Positions 1-11,445 of a stretch of 64,000 nt of DNA are shown one piece after another; the first letter of the stretch is position 1; every line of letters starts with the position of its first letter. A program made the translations under genes and the position numbers. The stretch comes from Eleginops maclovinus (Eukaryota; Chordata; Actinopteri; Perciformes; Eleginopidae). The stretch is from NCBI RefSeq assembly GCF_036324505.1, contig NC_086355.1, positions 20,884,518 to 20,948,517 on the forward strand, in the 5' to 3' direction. The notes below the pieces were generated by a model. It ran no database searches. It worked only from the letters and a program-made list of their open reading frames with translations, and was not told the origin of the DNA.

Positions 1-740
1 ACACTACGCCAACATCTCCCCCAAAAACTTCTTAGTGTCTTATGTCAAAAAATATGAAGAAAAAACAACAAAGTATGGTATATATAAAAATATTTAAAGC
101 AATTACATAGTATAGTATATCTTAAAAAATGCAAAAAAGTTTCGTAACATAGTATGTCTAAAATATGAAGAAATAGAAATAGTAAATATGCAAAAAACAA
201 CGGCCTATAGAAACCCATTATTTTCCAAAGTATGACCTAATGTAGTTTGTCAAAAATATGAAAAAAACACCAAAGTATAATAAGGCAAAAATATGAAGAA
301 AAAAAAACAACATAGTGTGGTATTACAAAATATTAGAACATGCAGCAAAGAATATTATGTAACATTTTTCCCAAAACAATACACAGTAGAGCATCTCAAA
401 ACTATCAGAAATAAATAACAACATATCATAGTATGTCAAAAGCATACAAATAAACCAAATAGTATGTTGAAAATAATAAATAAAAACTATATTGAATATA
501 TTTCGGAAAAAAACAAGTGTAGTATTCCGAAATATTCGAAACAGCAAAGATTAGTACGTAGAAATTCTAAAAGAAAAATACACAGTGGAGCATCTCAAAA
601 ATATCACCCAAAAAACCCTGGTATAGTATGTGAAAAACATGCAAAAATACAACATGTATTATTCCCAAATATTAGAAAAACAACCACAAATAATATTATG
701 TAGAAATGTGACGGGGAAAAAATACACGGTAAAGCATGTC
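1..740. repeat. Degenerate AT-rich tandem repeat array
   Basis: Motifs such as agtatgtcaaaaatatgaag and acaacatagtatg return again and again. A longer unit with tacacagtagagcatctcaa is seen near 380, 578 and 720. Probably the edge of a decayed minisatellite that extends left. The small ORFs in it are not genes. Confidence 0.65.
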
Positions 741-1946
741 GGCTGATAAATGTGATTTATTCTCCAGGGGAGATGCAGCTTTCACCTCAGGATTTTCCAT
801 CGTCATGTGAATGGTTAAACTCCTTTCACAAGATTATAATTTTAAAAGGAGTCAGCTGAAAACTTGAAAAAAAAACAGCCGGAAACACGGCTTTCACCCG
901 ACTCATGGCGCTACCATTACCCTAATTGGCTAACTAGCTGCAGCTGATACAATCTGCCAGCAATAGTTCATTTCAGCGTGCAAAATTGAAATGAGAAGCC
1001 TGCTTTAGAGCGCCTCTGACTGAAATCAGGGACCCGTGGCTTCAAGGAATACTCAGATTGTTGCTGGTGGATCTACATCTGCATTTGGGATGCCCTAACG
1101 GAGCACAAGTAATGACATTTTAGTGGGTTTGTTTGTTTTTGCCAGCATGTTAGCAATAGTAGAAGATAAGCGTGTGACAGCAACATTTTTTTCCACTGAC
1201 CCTGACCACACACACACAAACACAGGTGCCCCTCCGCAGCCCACCAGCAGCCTTTACTGTTATTTAGTAAAACACTGACTTCACAGCTGCTCCGCCTGCC
1301 GAGACCACCAGAACCTCACTGAAGGGATAAGGTTCACTTGTTGCCTTCAAATCTTTTAGATGTCGTTTGGATTAGACGAAAGAATCCTGAGTGGAAATGA
1401 CAGGTTTCTGATTTCAGGATGTCTTTTATCTCCAACACAAACAGCTGTTCACAGGAGGCACTCAGGATATTGCATTACTAAGGCACTTTGGACTGTATGA
1501 AAACTACTTAATGAATTGTAAATTGTTTGATACAACAACTATACAGGCTTTTGACCCTATGACATTAATGCTGAGACGAAAAAAATGTACAATCATTGAC
1601 AACTTTATTTAATCAGGTAAAACGTCTGTGATTAAAACATATTTTTCAACAGGGAACTGGTCATAGGGTGTCATAAAATCATGCGTAGAGCCAAAAAAGA
1701 CAACACATCGAGCAACAATATGTCCCTCAGCACAAATAATAACAAAAGAAAATTCTCTAAAATAACTACATTCCTTTTTTGCTGACTTTATTTTGACCTG
1801 GAATTCAAAAATATGTTATTTTCTGAAACAAATGGACATACAGTTAAAGAACATTTTCAGATGTAATGGTTTGCCTCTTTCAGTGCACTCAAAAAACCCA
1901 AATAAAAACTTGTTCACATTTAAATAAAATTCTCTGTTCTCCTCAG
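741..1946. other. No recognised feature
   Basis: Ordinary AT-rich non-coding sequence, presumably upstream or intronic to col18a1. I see no exon or intact element. Confidence 0.4.
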
Positions 1947-1974
1947 GCTTCAGGTGATGGAAGCGGCGATGATG
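1947..1974 (+). CDS. col18a1: Possible small upstream col18a1 exon
   Basis: A pyrimidine-rich acceptor (ttctcctcag) and a good donor (gtaaga) bracket 28 bases. In one frame they read ASGDGSGDD, an acidic Ser-Gly run like glycosaminoglycan-attachment segments. That frame ends in phase 1, whereas the exon at 8620 needs phase 0, so a further exon would have to lie between them, or the true frame differs. It may equally be chance. Confidence 0.3.
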
Positions 1975-2300
1975 GTAAGACTTCAAGACCAGCTGGAGAG
2001 ACGCATAGATGGACGGTATGGAGCAACTTTTTATTCATTTCAAATATTTGTCGATATGTATCCCAGTCACTGTCGCTGCAAGCGCTGCCATCTGATGACA
2101 TGCAGAGAGACATGCAGCTAATGCAAGTGCTACATTTCTAAATTTAGGGAGAAAAGAAAGGCCAGAGAGAATAATACGAAATGGGAAGGAGAAGAGGGTC
2201 AATAGTCACATGACTGACTTATAAGCAGATGAAAGCTTAACGTGGTAAAGGTGATGGAAATAGGAAGGATAGCAAATAAAGAACACGGAGCGACCCAGTT

Positions 2301-2840
2301 TTAATGATGAAGTCTGTTCTGTGATATAAACTTCTGGAGCAATGGAATCTTAACACAATGAGAACATGGGGGAGCTGGAACTTGATGGCAAACACTGAAA
2401 CATCTGAGGGAGCGGGAGGGAGTGGGAACATGGAGGAGGTCGGACAGATTTGGGGGGGCAAGGTTGTGGATTGCTTTGAATGTTAACAGGAGGACTTTGA
2501 ATTGAATACGGAACTGAACCGGGAGCCAGTGGAGCTGTTGGAGGACAGGAGTGATGTGGTGGATGGAGGGAGTCTGAGTTATGATGCGGGCAGCTGATTT
2601 CTGGACCAATTGAAGTTTATGGAGGGTTTTTTGAGGGAGGCCGAAGAGGAGAGAGTTGCAGTAATCCAGACGGGAGGTGACGAGGCTGTGGACAAGAATA
2701 GCGGCAGTGGGGGGGGGTAAGGGAGGGGTGGAGGCGATTGATGTTTCGTAGGTGGAAGTAGGCAGACCGGCTGATGTTATTAATGTGGGATTGAAAGGAT
2801 AGTGTGCTGTCAAGGATGACACCCATATTATCAAGTTATG
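2301..2840 (-). mobile_element. 5'-truncated non-LTR retrotransposon (L2/CR1-like) reverse transcriptase fragment
   Basis: The minus strand encodes the end of a LINE reverse transcriptase: [20 protein letters not shown] sequence in one frame (2617-2826), then in another frame [28 protein letters not shown] and [17 protein letters not shown]. The frame changes near 2720, so the copy is dead. Only the C-terminal part of ORF2 remains. The clade is recalled from the motif pattern and not tested. Confidence 0.8.
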
Positions 2841-5800
2841 GTTGGAGAATTGACAAATACATGTGCTGCTGCCACGAGCTAACGCAGTGATTGCCCGACC
2901 AATTCTGAAGATTTCTCCCCCAAGTTCCATGTATTTGGCTGGTTCTGAGAGAATAATCAACATTCTGAGAACAATATAAAACAGGCAAAGCACTATAACA
3001 CTAGCTGACGCCAACAGGCAGGAATAAGGAGACAAAACACTGAGAGCACAGCAGCCCAAGGTCGCAGGCCTGAGCTCAGGGAGGTCAGAAAAAACTGATT
3101 ATCTGGGTCAAAGAAATGGGCCCAGGAAAATAACACCTTGAAGAATTGTCATATTCTTGTTAATATCCAAGAAATGGCTGTTTCTCCTTGGTACATAATA
3201 TTGAAGCAGTATGGTTTTATCTACCATTTCCCCGCTGGACGGTGTGTTTGATGTATCATAAGAAATAATTATATAAGAGAGTGAGAAGAGGTATGAAAGA
3301 AGAATGCTTTGTTCCCTAAAGAGGACTCATCAGCTGACCAGGCCCGACATGTATACCTGACAGAGATTATTAGCAGCAGATCGAGCCTCTGCAAACAGAG
3401 TCGTCCTACTGTAAGGTGTACCGCTGATGTCTCAGGTTGCTCGCTATAAGTGAGTGAACACACTTATCCCTGAGGAGAGATTAAAAACTGCTGAGTTGAT
3501 GTCTTGAAATGGAGCTACTTCTGTTTTATAGATCGTGGGACAAAGACTTTTTACATGGAGGGTTTTCTCTGGTCAGACTATTGAGGAAACAAGGGAAATG
3601 AATGGGGACTTCCAACGTTAAGGATTAAATATCATCATTCTGACATTTTATTGCTATCTTAATCGCTTTAGCTGTCCAACTAGAAAGTCAGCAAGTTGAG
3701 TGTTCACAGTTGATTGAGGGTTTTAGCATATTATTCAAAATAAACTGTACGCTTTTAAAGTAGTAATAATGTGATTAACTCTCCCTAGCACATTGCCATG
3801 TTTTTACACTGTATACACTTGGGCAGTGTGTGCATTTTGACCATGTGGTGTTCCCAAATCACACACAGCCGTTGTGCCCTCACCGGAAGTCACAATCTCC
3901 CCTGTTAGCTAACTAGCAATCTGAATTTAGTTTTTAGCCAGTTAGCTATGTTTAGTGGTTGCAAATCATTACGGACTGCTCAATTAACCCCAAAAATGTA
4001 ACGATGCCTATATTTCGACACCATTATAATGGTTTGTTTATTAAATAGTAGATAAAACACCTGCATTTATTTGTATAGTACTGTCTTTACCGAAACATTC
4101 GCAATTGCAGCTTGTGTGTCTTCCGTTACGTAGCCGATATGCTAATGAGTATAAGGCAAGGCCATATTATTTTTATAGCACATTTCAACACAAGGCAATT
4201 CAAAGTGCTTATCAAAAATGAAAGCGATTAAGAATATTAAGAAATAGTGCAGCGGAAACACAAATGGCATTTAAAAACAGATAATAAGCATAAAACAAGC
4301 TAATACAGCATAACACAGTACAAAATACATGAATAAACGTTACAGTGCAGTTTAAGATATGAATAGTTGAATTAAAAGCAGCGGAAGAAGTGTCAAGAGT
4401 TCCACACTCGTTCTGAATGGACCATCTGGGTACTCCATGCATTTAGCCATAATATTATTGTGAACAATAATGTTGATAGATAGCTGCTAGCTAGCACTGG
4501 GACGCACACATGCGGTCAGAATAGCACATTGAGACACAGCACTGCTTTCAGGTGACGTGCTCTGTATAGAATTAGTTATGTATATTTTATGACCTCGATT
4601 AAGATGCATATCACAAGATGGCTGACGGACAGTTGTCTATTACCCAGCATGCACATAGGCTCTGTTCCATGCACTGCCACCCCTACATGTTCCTGTATCT
4701 CTGTGTCTTCCTTCATCTCTTCTTGTCACTCTTTCACTATCCCCCACCTTTTGTCTTCCTCTGTCTGCTTTCTGTCTCTCTCACACACAGATTCCACAAA
4801 CACCCACTCACCCCCACCCCCCAAAGATAGCTGAATGCAGCGCTCCATGCAACCCTGTGCGTGCATGGCCTCCCACTCACAATTACAGTGAAGTCAGAAA
4901 AAACACATGTCAATTTGAACTCGATCTGATCCAAGTCAGAGCCCCCCAGCCCCCCCAAACGCCTCCGGGCGTTGTTATTCTGACTGGCTTCCGAATCAAC
5001 TGTGTACAGGAGATGACAGAGGTGGAAAGAAAGTGAGAGACGATGACAGGGGGGGGACAAGGTGGGATGTCGGAAGTCTCTCCATCATTACTGCCATATT
5101 ACCTGCAGCTTTTATAAGGGGGCTTTTCCATCTGTGCAGTAGCTATTTATCAAAGGATGTAATGCCATGTAAAAGACAACAGCTGGCATCTAATATCAAC
5201 CTTTCAATGTTTTCCATGGAACATACACTCGTGCAATTAAGGCAAGTCCGGGCACAGGGGAGTCAGACAGGGAGAGTTGTTTTAGTGAAACTTTCCATTT
5301 TGTCATCCTGGAATCCATGATGATAGATGGCAGAGCGAGGCAGTCACCCTTCACTGTGTCACCGCTGCAGGCCAAGAGTCTCCTTCAGCAGGAAGCACAA
5401 AGAGGACACGTTCAAGAGCGTGAGAGTGTTTCAGGGAGAGGTCAGATACTCAGTGGTGGCTAACAACTGCCTAGTTATGTCCATCATGTTAGGAAAGCTT
5501 TTGTGAATTCTTAATCTGGACAACTTTTATAGATTTTGTTTATTAAAAGTTGTACGAGCCAAATGTACGACTCACTGTGAGACACAGCTTACTTGACTTG
5601 AACGCCTGAAGACTGGACTTGAGACTTGAAGTCAATTAACTGAGGAGACTTGAGTTAGCTCTCAGGAGTAATTTAGTATAACATAAGCAGGCACCAGAAC
5701 AAAATGCAGATGCTTTGCATATGATATTAATAAATATGTACTCATAAATTAGCTTTATTATTTCCCCTCTTCATCAATATATCACATACTTGCTTCCCTG

Positions 5801-7739
5801 CAGCCTCGAACATTTGAAAGAAAGCACAAATAATTGAATTTTTTGTAACATATTTTGATAGTTTTTTGTTGGTTTCACAATGTTTTAAGCAATTTTTTTA
5901 ACCATTCTGGCAGCTGACTGCTCACATCCGGAGGCAGACCCTGCTTGCTCTGGTGCAGCTCCAGTCCTTTAGCCTCATACTGTTCTCAGACGCGTCCGCT
6001 AACAGCAGCGCGCTTAGTTTTAGGGACTTTTTATGTATCCTGGCCTGTTTTTAAACACACTGTAGGATCCATTGCATCTCTGCCAGATATCAGAGGGACT
6101 GTGATGCCTGTGGGATAGATTTAGCAAAAGTTAGACCAAGTGCTGAAGATATATTGTCTTTACTTTGATACATTTAAATACCAAAAAGCTAACTGGATGG
6201 GTTGGAGGAATGTTTGCATTCAAGTTAAAACATGATTCCACTTTATTATGCCCTTAAATGTTAAACAAAACAGAATCAAATTTAGGTTCTGTGTTTTATA
6301 AACAGCCAGATTGTTTTCCTATCATCTTAAAACTAACTACAAAAATCCAGAAAGCTTCCTGTGTGATTCTCGTGGGGGATGCAATAAAAAAAGTACTATC
6401 CAACCTGCGCTGCTGCGGAGGTTGGATAATGTTCATTGCCGAAGGAGCTGCATACCTGCTCTTACATTGGGGGGGTCATGTGGTTCAAATCCATCAACAC
6501 AAAGTTCTAAAGAGGGGATCCTCCCACCCGTCAGCCCGGCTGTGATGGATAAGTTGAGGAGCGAACAAGCGGGGTATTCTTTTTCACGTTAATGCATATA
6601 TCAGGCTGCAGCATAGCCGGGGGGGCCGGGGGGGGGGGACTGGTTAGTTATTAACCCTGGATCACTTTAATCCTCTAGCTGCTCCCACCTCCTCCACTCT
6701 CTATCCCATTCCTCTCTGGAATTCCACAGGTGACAAACCAAGGTGTGTCACCGGTGAAGAATGAGTTACAGGCGGTGGGTGGGGGGGGGTTTGTTTTTAC
6801 CCCAAAGGCAGTTTGGGAGTAGACCCCTTCTCCCCCAACCTTCAACAGCTTCTCTCTCAGCCCTTCCGTGATTTTAGTGACAGGGTATTGTGGGTAATAG
6901 GAAGACTGAGGGCATAGGGTACACAAAAACATAAATTCAAACACAATAGGGTACATCAATTTCAAAGCTTCATGCAGAACATTGAAGTCAACATTTTAAA
7001 TGCTGAACCATTTATTTATTTTTTGCACATCTTGTTTAAAGAAGAAAGTTCTAAAAAATGTATATTGGGTACAGCCCTATTTCGAAATACATTAAACCAT
7101 TTTGGCGAAACATCCATTAATAATATTAAAAGGCATTTTAGAGTTCAAGGGAAAAACTGTTGGTGTCTGATGGCACACACTTAATATTCCCTCCTGAATT
7201 CAGCCCTTTTGTCTGATTCTAGGGTTCCTTAGCTTTGCAGGTTATAAGGGGTGTTACTTTAGCAGCAATGAGATGACCCCATACAATAAAAAAAATGAAT
7301 ACTAACAAAGGTTTGTGTTTAAATTCAATGATTGCCTGGTTCTTATTAAAACTGGATTATGAAGTTGTACAAGTTGGCCACGTTCGCAAAAAAAAGCAGT
7401 TTTGCATCAGAGGCCAGGCCTGAGATGTCTAACAGCGATCAACACAATTACTGACAACAATGACGATTTCCCGAGAACAAGCTCTGTTTGCCATGCACAT
7501 ATTGACTCAATTATGTTTACCCTGTTTAAAAGCTCTGTGCGGAGCTGGGAAACGGCCTTGTTCGTTATGTAGAGAGCCTTGGCTGCACAAACTATAAATA
7601 CTGCTATGATTAAATTCAACACAATGCCTACTCTTTCCCATGCACAGTTCCTCTATTCAGGGGGGATCCCAGCTGAGCCATAAAACCCAGATCCAGCCTA
7701 TAGTCAATGTCCTCCATTGCCCTTTTTAAATATGCAGTG
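2841..7739. other. Intron or upstream region without recognised genes
   Basis: Apart from the repeat at 4150 I see only non-coding sequence: poly-G tracts near 6621 and 6781, and gttagctaactagc-like low complexity near 3905. No exon joins in phase to 8620. Confidence 0.4.
4150..4215. repeat. Dispersed teleost repeat fragment
   Basis: Contains tttttatagcacatttcaa and aaggcaattcaaagtgctt, a short sequence I recognise as very common in fish genomes and often at the tail of retroelements. The rest of the element cannot be delimited. Confidence 0.5.
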
Positions 7740-7871
7740 ATGACAGAAGTAATCAGATGTTTTACTTACTCAAGTAAATGTAGCAACACTGAACTCTAAA
7801 CATGAGTAAAAGTCCATGCAAAGTCTTACTTGAGTAGAAGTACAAAAGTATTGGCATCAACTTTAAAAGTT

Positions 7872-8192
7872 GATACCGAAGGGTCGCCGGTTCACGTCCC
7901 GATCGGACCAAAAAAAATATGGAGTGAGCTGGTAGCTGGAGAGGTGCCAGTTCTCCTCCTAGGCCACTGCCGAGGTGCCCTTGAGCAAGGCAACCTCTAT
8001 CTGCTCCCTTGGCGCTGGGTACCTGGCTGCCTCTCTGCTCTGCCACCTCTCCTCTGCATGTGGTTGTGTGTGCATGTATTTCCTCTGTGTTTGTGCATGT
8101 ATATCCTCTGTGTGTTTAATTTGTGTCAACACAACAGAGTAGAGAAAGCAATTTCCCTGTAAGGGATTAATAAAAAGTATGTCTTCTTCTTC
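7872..8192 (+). mobile_element. tRNA-derived SINE inserted in the MITE
   Basis: A Pol III B box-like ggttcacgtccc follows a tRNA-like gggtcgcc. A conserved middle (cctaggccactgccgaggtg, cccttgagcaaggcaac) resembles the V-SINE type of fish SINE. It ends with a CTT-rich tail. The copy at 52665 is the same family. Confidence 0.7.
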
Positions 8193-8400
8193 TTCTTCAC
8201 CCCCTGTCTGAAATCAGAGCCCAGTCTGCTCTGATTGATTAGCTGGCCGGCTCTGTTGTGATTGGTCAACTGCACTGCTTATGGGTGTTCCGCCCCTCAG
8301 CCTATCAGTTACAATGTGTTGGAGTGCTAGCCAATAGAAGTGTAAGTCACTATGTCACTGTCACTATGTTCAGGAAGTAAACAAAGGAGACGCATTTTAG
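8193..8400 (+). mobile_element. CCAAT-containing MITE family, copy A (partial)
   Basis: Shares cagagcccagtctgctctga, gattggtcaact, acaatgtgttgga, gctagccaatagaag and tgatgtcactat-type motifs with copies at 42753, 50046, 59396 and 62111. Terminal repeats are missing here. Confidence 0.65.
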
Positions 8401-8619
8401 CCAGGGGGGGGGAGAGAAGAGAGAGAGAGAGAGAGAACTGACTAACTCCCTCTTTAGGGAATACCATATTGGCTCCCAAAATGTAGTATATTGGTAAAAC
8501 AGAAATACTGAGGTAAAGTACAAGGACCTCAAACTTTTACTTAAGTAAAATATTTGAGTTAATATACTTTGTTACATTCCACCATTTTTAAATATGTATC
8601 TGTCTCTCTGTGCCTGCAG

Positions 8620-8698
8620 ACTACTCCTCCATCCTCCCGGCCCATCCAGCAGCCTCCACTCCACAAGAAGGACGAGGAGTTCACTGCCAGAGAAACAG
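8620..8698 (+). CDS. col18a1: col18a1 exon 1 of window: non-collagenous leader
   Basis: Acceptor ctgtgcctgcag and donor gtgagt. Reads [17 protein letters not shown] then DEEFTARET, Pro-rich then acidic, with no Gly-X-Y. It starts in phase 0 and ends in phase 1. The polypyrimidine tract lies about 30 bases after the right end of a MITE. Confidence 0.75.
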
Positions 8699-11410
8699 GT
8701 GAGTCTGGAATCCTGAGAAGAGACTGCATGTATTCGTTATAGATCTTAATGTTTCTGTACCTCCTTCATGCCAATGATTTTTCACAAATGTCTGCATCTA
8801 ATCCTTACAGTTTCGCAACTATTGATGTTTCATACATTTAAAACATAGTTTGAAGTACACGATAGATATTGTCTTTCCGACCTGCTAACAGAGCTCACCT
8901 GTTGGGTGTGGGGGTTTATGATTGCACATGTTGTTGCAGTGTTCAATTTCCTGAAACTGGCTTAACTGAGCAAGCCAGAGCTTTCTGCAAAAGTGCTCTC
9001 TGATGTCTCCATCTAGTGGACATGAGGAATATTGCAGCACTCACTTACTGCTGCAGTCTTTACTTGAAGTGTTCATACATTTTAATTTATAATATTTATA
9101 ACCCTTACAAATGATGTATCCCTATCTTAATAAGTGATTAGCCCACAGATATTGTGAAACTGATTTTCTTTTTTGCTTTGTGATCCATTAATGTGGCACC
9201 ATCTAGTGGTCATAACACAAATGACTTTTTTCCCCACAGCAGCACGATGTTTTAGTTAGGAACATGATGACTGTCTGCATTTACGTATATAAAACTAAGA
9301 GGTGGGAAAAGTACTCAATCTTGTGCTTGAGTAAAAGTAGAAGTACCAGGGTTTAGGAATACTATGCAACAAGTCCTGCATTCAAAATGTTGCTCAAATA
9401 GAATTGGAAAAAAGCATCAACATCTACTTAAAGAACCAAAAGTACAAGTACTGGTTATGCAGATTGGTCCATTTCACAGTTATATATCTGATATGTTTTA
9501 TAATTATCGATCATTAAAGTGTTCTCAGAGCTGGTAAAGGTGCAGCTAGTTTTAATGGCTTTGTATACTGCAGGGTAGCTGCTGAATTTACTCCAGGTGA
9601 ACTACAGTCTGATTTAAGGGTTGATTATATCTCACATCATTAATCCAAATCTGCAAAGTACGAAGCAACTAAAGGTATTAAATAAATATATTGGAGAAAA
9701 GGTACATGATTTACCTCTGAATTGTAGTGAAGTAGAAGTACAAACTAGCAACAACTTGAAATACTCAAGTAAAGTACAAGTACCTTAACAGTGTACTTAC
9801 GTACAGTAAATACATAAAACTATAAATATATCAACATCCTTTTCTCCCTGAGTAAGAGGATGCACCGGCGTCATTAAAAACAATGAAGACATAATGTTAC
9901 ATGCAATATCGTCGGCCAGAGTTGAGACTTAAATAAAACACATGATGTTGACTAAAGATAGTACCAGACTAAAGTTTAATAGCTGACACAAATGTATAGC
10001 ATATTTATCAGAAGATGCTGATATCGGTTGATGACAGAGAAGAAGTGCAGAGACTTCAAAGAGTCTGACTTTTATTATGAAAAAAAAGTGAAAGGTCTGA
10101 CATACTTTACTGTGTGTTAACATCATGGACAGTGGTTAATTTGTAAGGCAAAGACACAGTATCTTGTTGGTTCATTGTGATACAGTCGATTTCACATCTG
10201 AAAGAAGTATACTTGGAATGAATACCAAACAGTACCTATTTACTAAATTAGCTGTTTACTTAGAGGCACAATGCAGAATACTGTACTAATAAAACAGCCC
10301 TCTGTCTGGAATTTATTTAGATATGTTTGGGACAATTATTGTGTAAACGTCTATAATAGCACAACGATCAGATGTGATAGAAAACAAAACAACTATAGCG
10401 AGGAGAAACACAAAAGCAGGGAAATCTTGTTCCTCACGAGAAGCAGAAGCATAACTCTTGTTGAGTTTGTGCCAACTTAGTTTGAGGTGTTTACAAACTG
10501 CAACCAACAAATACCTCTCATGGTGCTTCAAAATAAAGTTTTAGAAGCTTTGGAAGTTGAGTCTCTGGCATAATGTACAGGAAAGTAGACTCAAGCATAA
10601 AATAAATACCACACCCGAATGTTCAAAATGAAAAACTAGCCTACCTCCATGTCACTGACTACAACCATGTCAAACTAGAGACTAAACTAACACTGTGTTT
10701 TGCAATGTGTTCAGCGAGTGACTCCCGGCACAGTTCAGTCTCTGTGGAGAACAGGCCCGGGCTGCCAGGGTCCTCAGGTGGGTCGAGAGGGGTGGGGGGG
10801 TTAAAAATCACAGAGACAAGCATCCGTGTTTTACTTCCTTTTTTTCTCTGCTCTGCTGCCTCATGTGTGCTCCTCATGCAGGACCTCACCGACAGCATGC
10901 ATGAATCCCAATGCTTAATGCTTCTGAATTCATGACGGGTGGCGTATATCTTCCTAAATAAGCCAGGGGAATGGAAAATTGGGCTGTTCACGCTGTAATC
11001 CTCTGGAAATATATACACAAAGAGGAAATAGAAGCTCATTTGAGGGAGAGAAGATATAAAAAAGGGTTAGAGGAAATGATTCTGGTTCAGCTTCACATAG
11101 ATATGTATTCCTTAAGAATAACAAGGATGGAAAATAATTGCATAGGATACTAATGCTAGGATATGAGGGTGTTTTTCAGCAAGTGCTTCATGCTTATGTA
11201 TCAGTTTAGAGGCATGGCTTCCATTTCTCCATAGCAGAGCTCCCTGAACCGGAACTCTGACAGCATCGTGTTGCTGTGCATGTCAGCGGTGAAGGGGTCG
11301 GTTGCATTGTTTAAAAAATCTACTGTTTAAAGGTCTAGAATATAAATATGGAAAAGGTGGTGCATGCAGGTATATGAAGGTGTATCCTCCTCAGAACCTT
11401 CACATGGTCT

Positions 11411-11445
<35 letters not shown>

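Larger units (their letters stand above)
7740..8590. mobile_element. hAT-type MITE (agtaaaagta family) broken up by later insertions
   Basis: The left part (7740-7870: cttactcaagtaaatgtagc, cttgagtagaagtac) and right part (8485-8590: cttttacttaagtaaaat, cattccaccat) belong to one familiar fish MITE. A SINE and a second MITE fill the middle. The same MITE is present almost uninterrupted at 9297-9815, which shows the two halves belong together. Confidence 0.65.

Noticed and set aside
1..740. CRISPR-like array
   Set aside because: Repeats are degenerate and AT-rich, with no constant repeat/unique spacer alternation, and the context is eukaryotic.
2301..3059. 252-codon minus-strand ORF as a protein-coding gene
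   Set aside because: Its core is the C-terminus of a LINE reverse transcriptase with a frame change, so it is retroelement debris.
5370..5450. Possible laminin-G-like exon reading PRVSFSRKHKEDTFKSVRV
   Set aside because: An acceptor-like ctgcag precedes it and one frame is open, but no fitting donor or phase to 1974 or 8620 exists and the similarity is too weak to call.
7880..7910. tRNA gene suggested by the ggttcacgtccc B box (also at 52700)
   Set aside because: No cloverleaf can be drawn, and the same flanking body follows both copies, so they are SINE heads.
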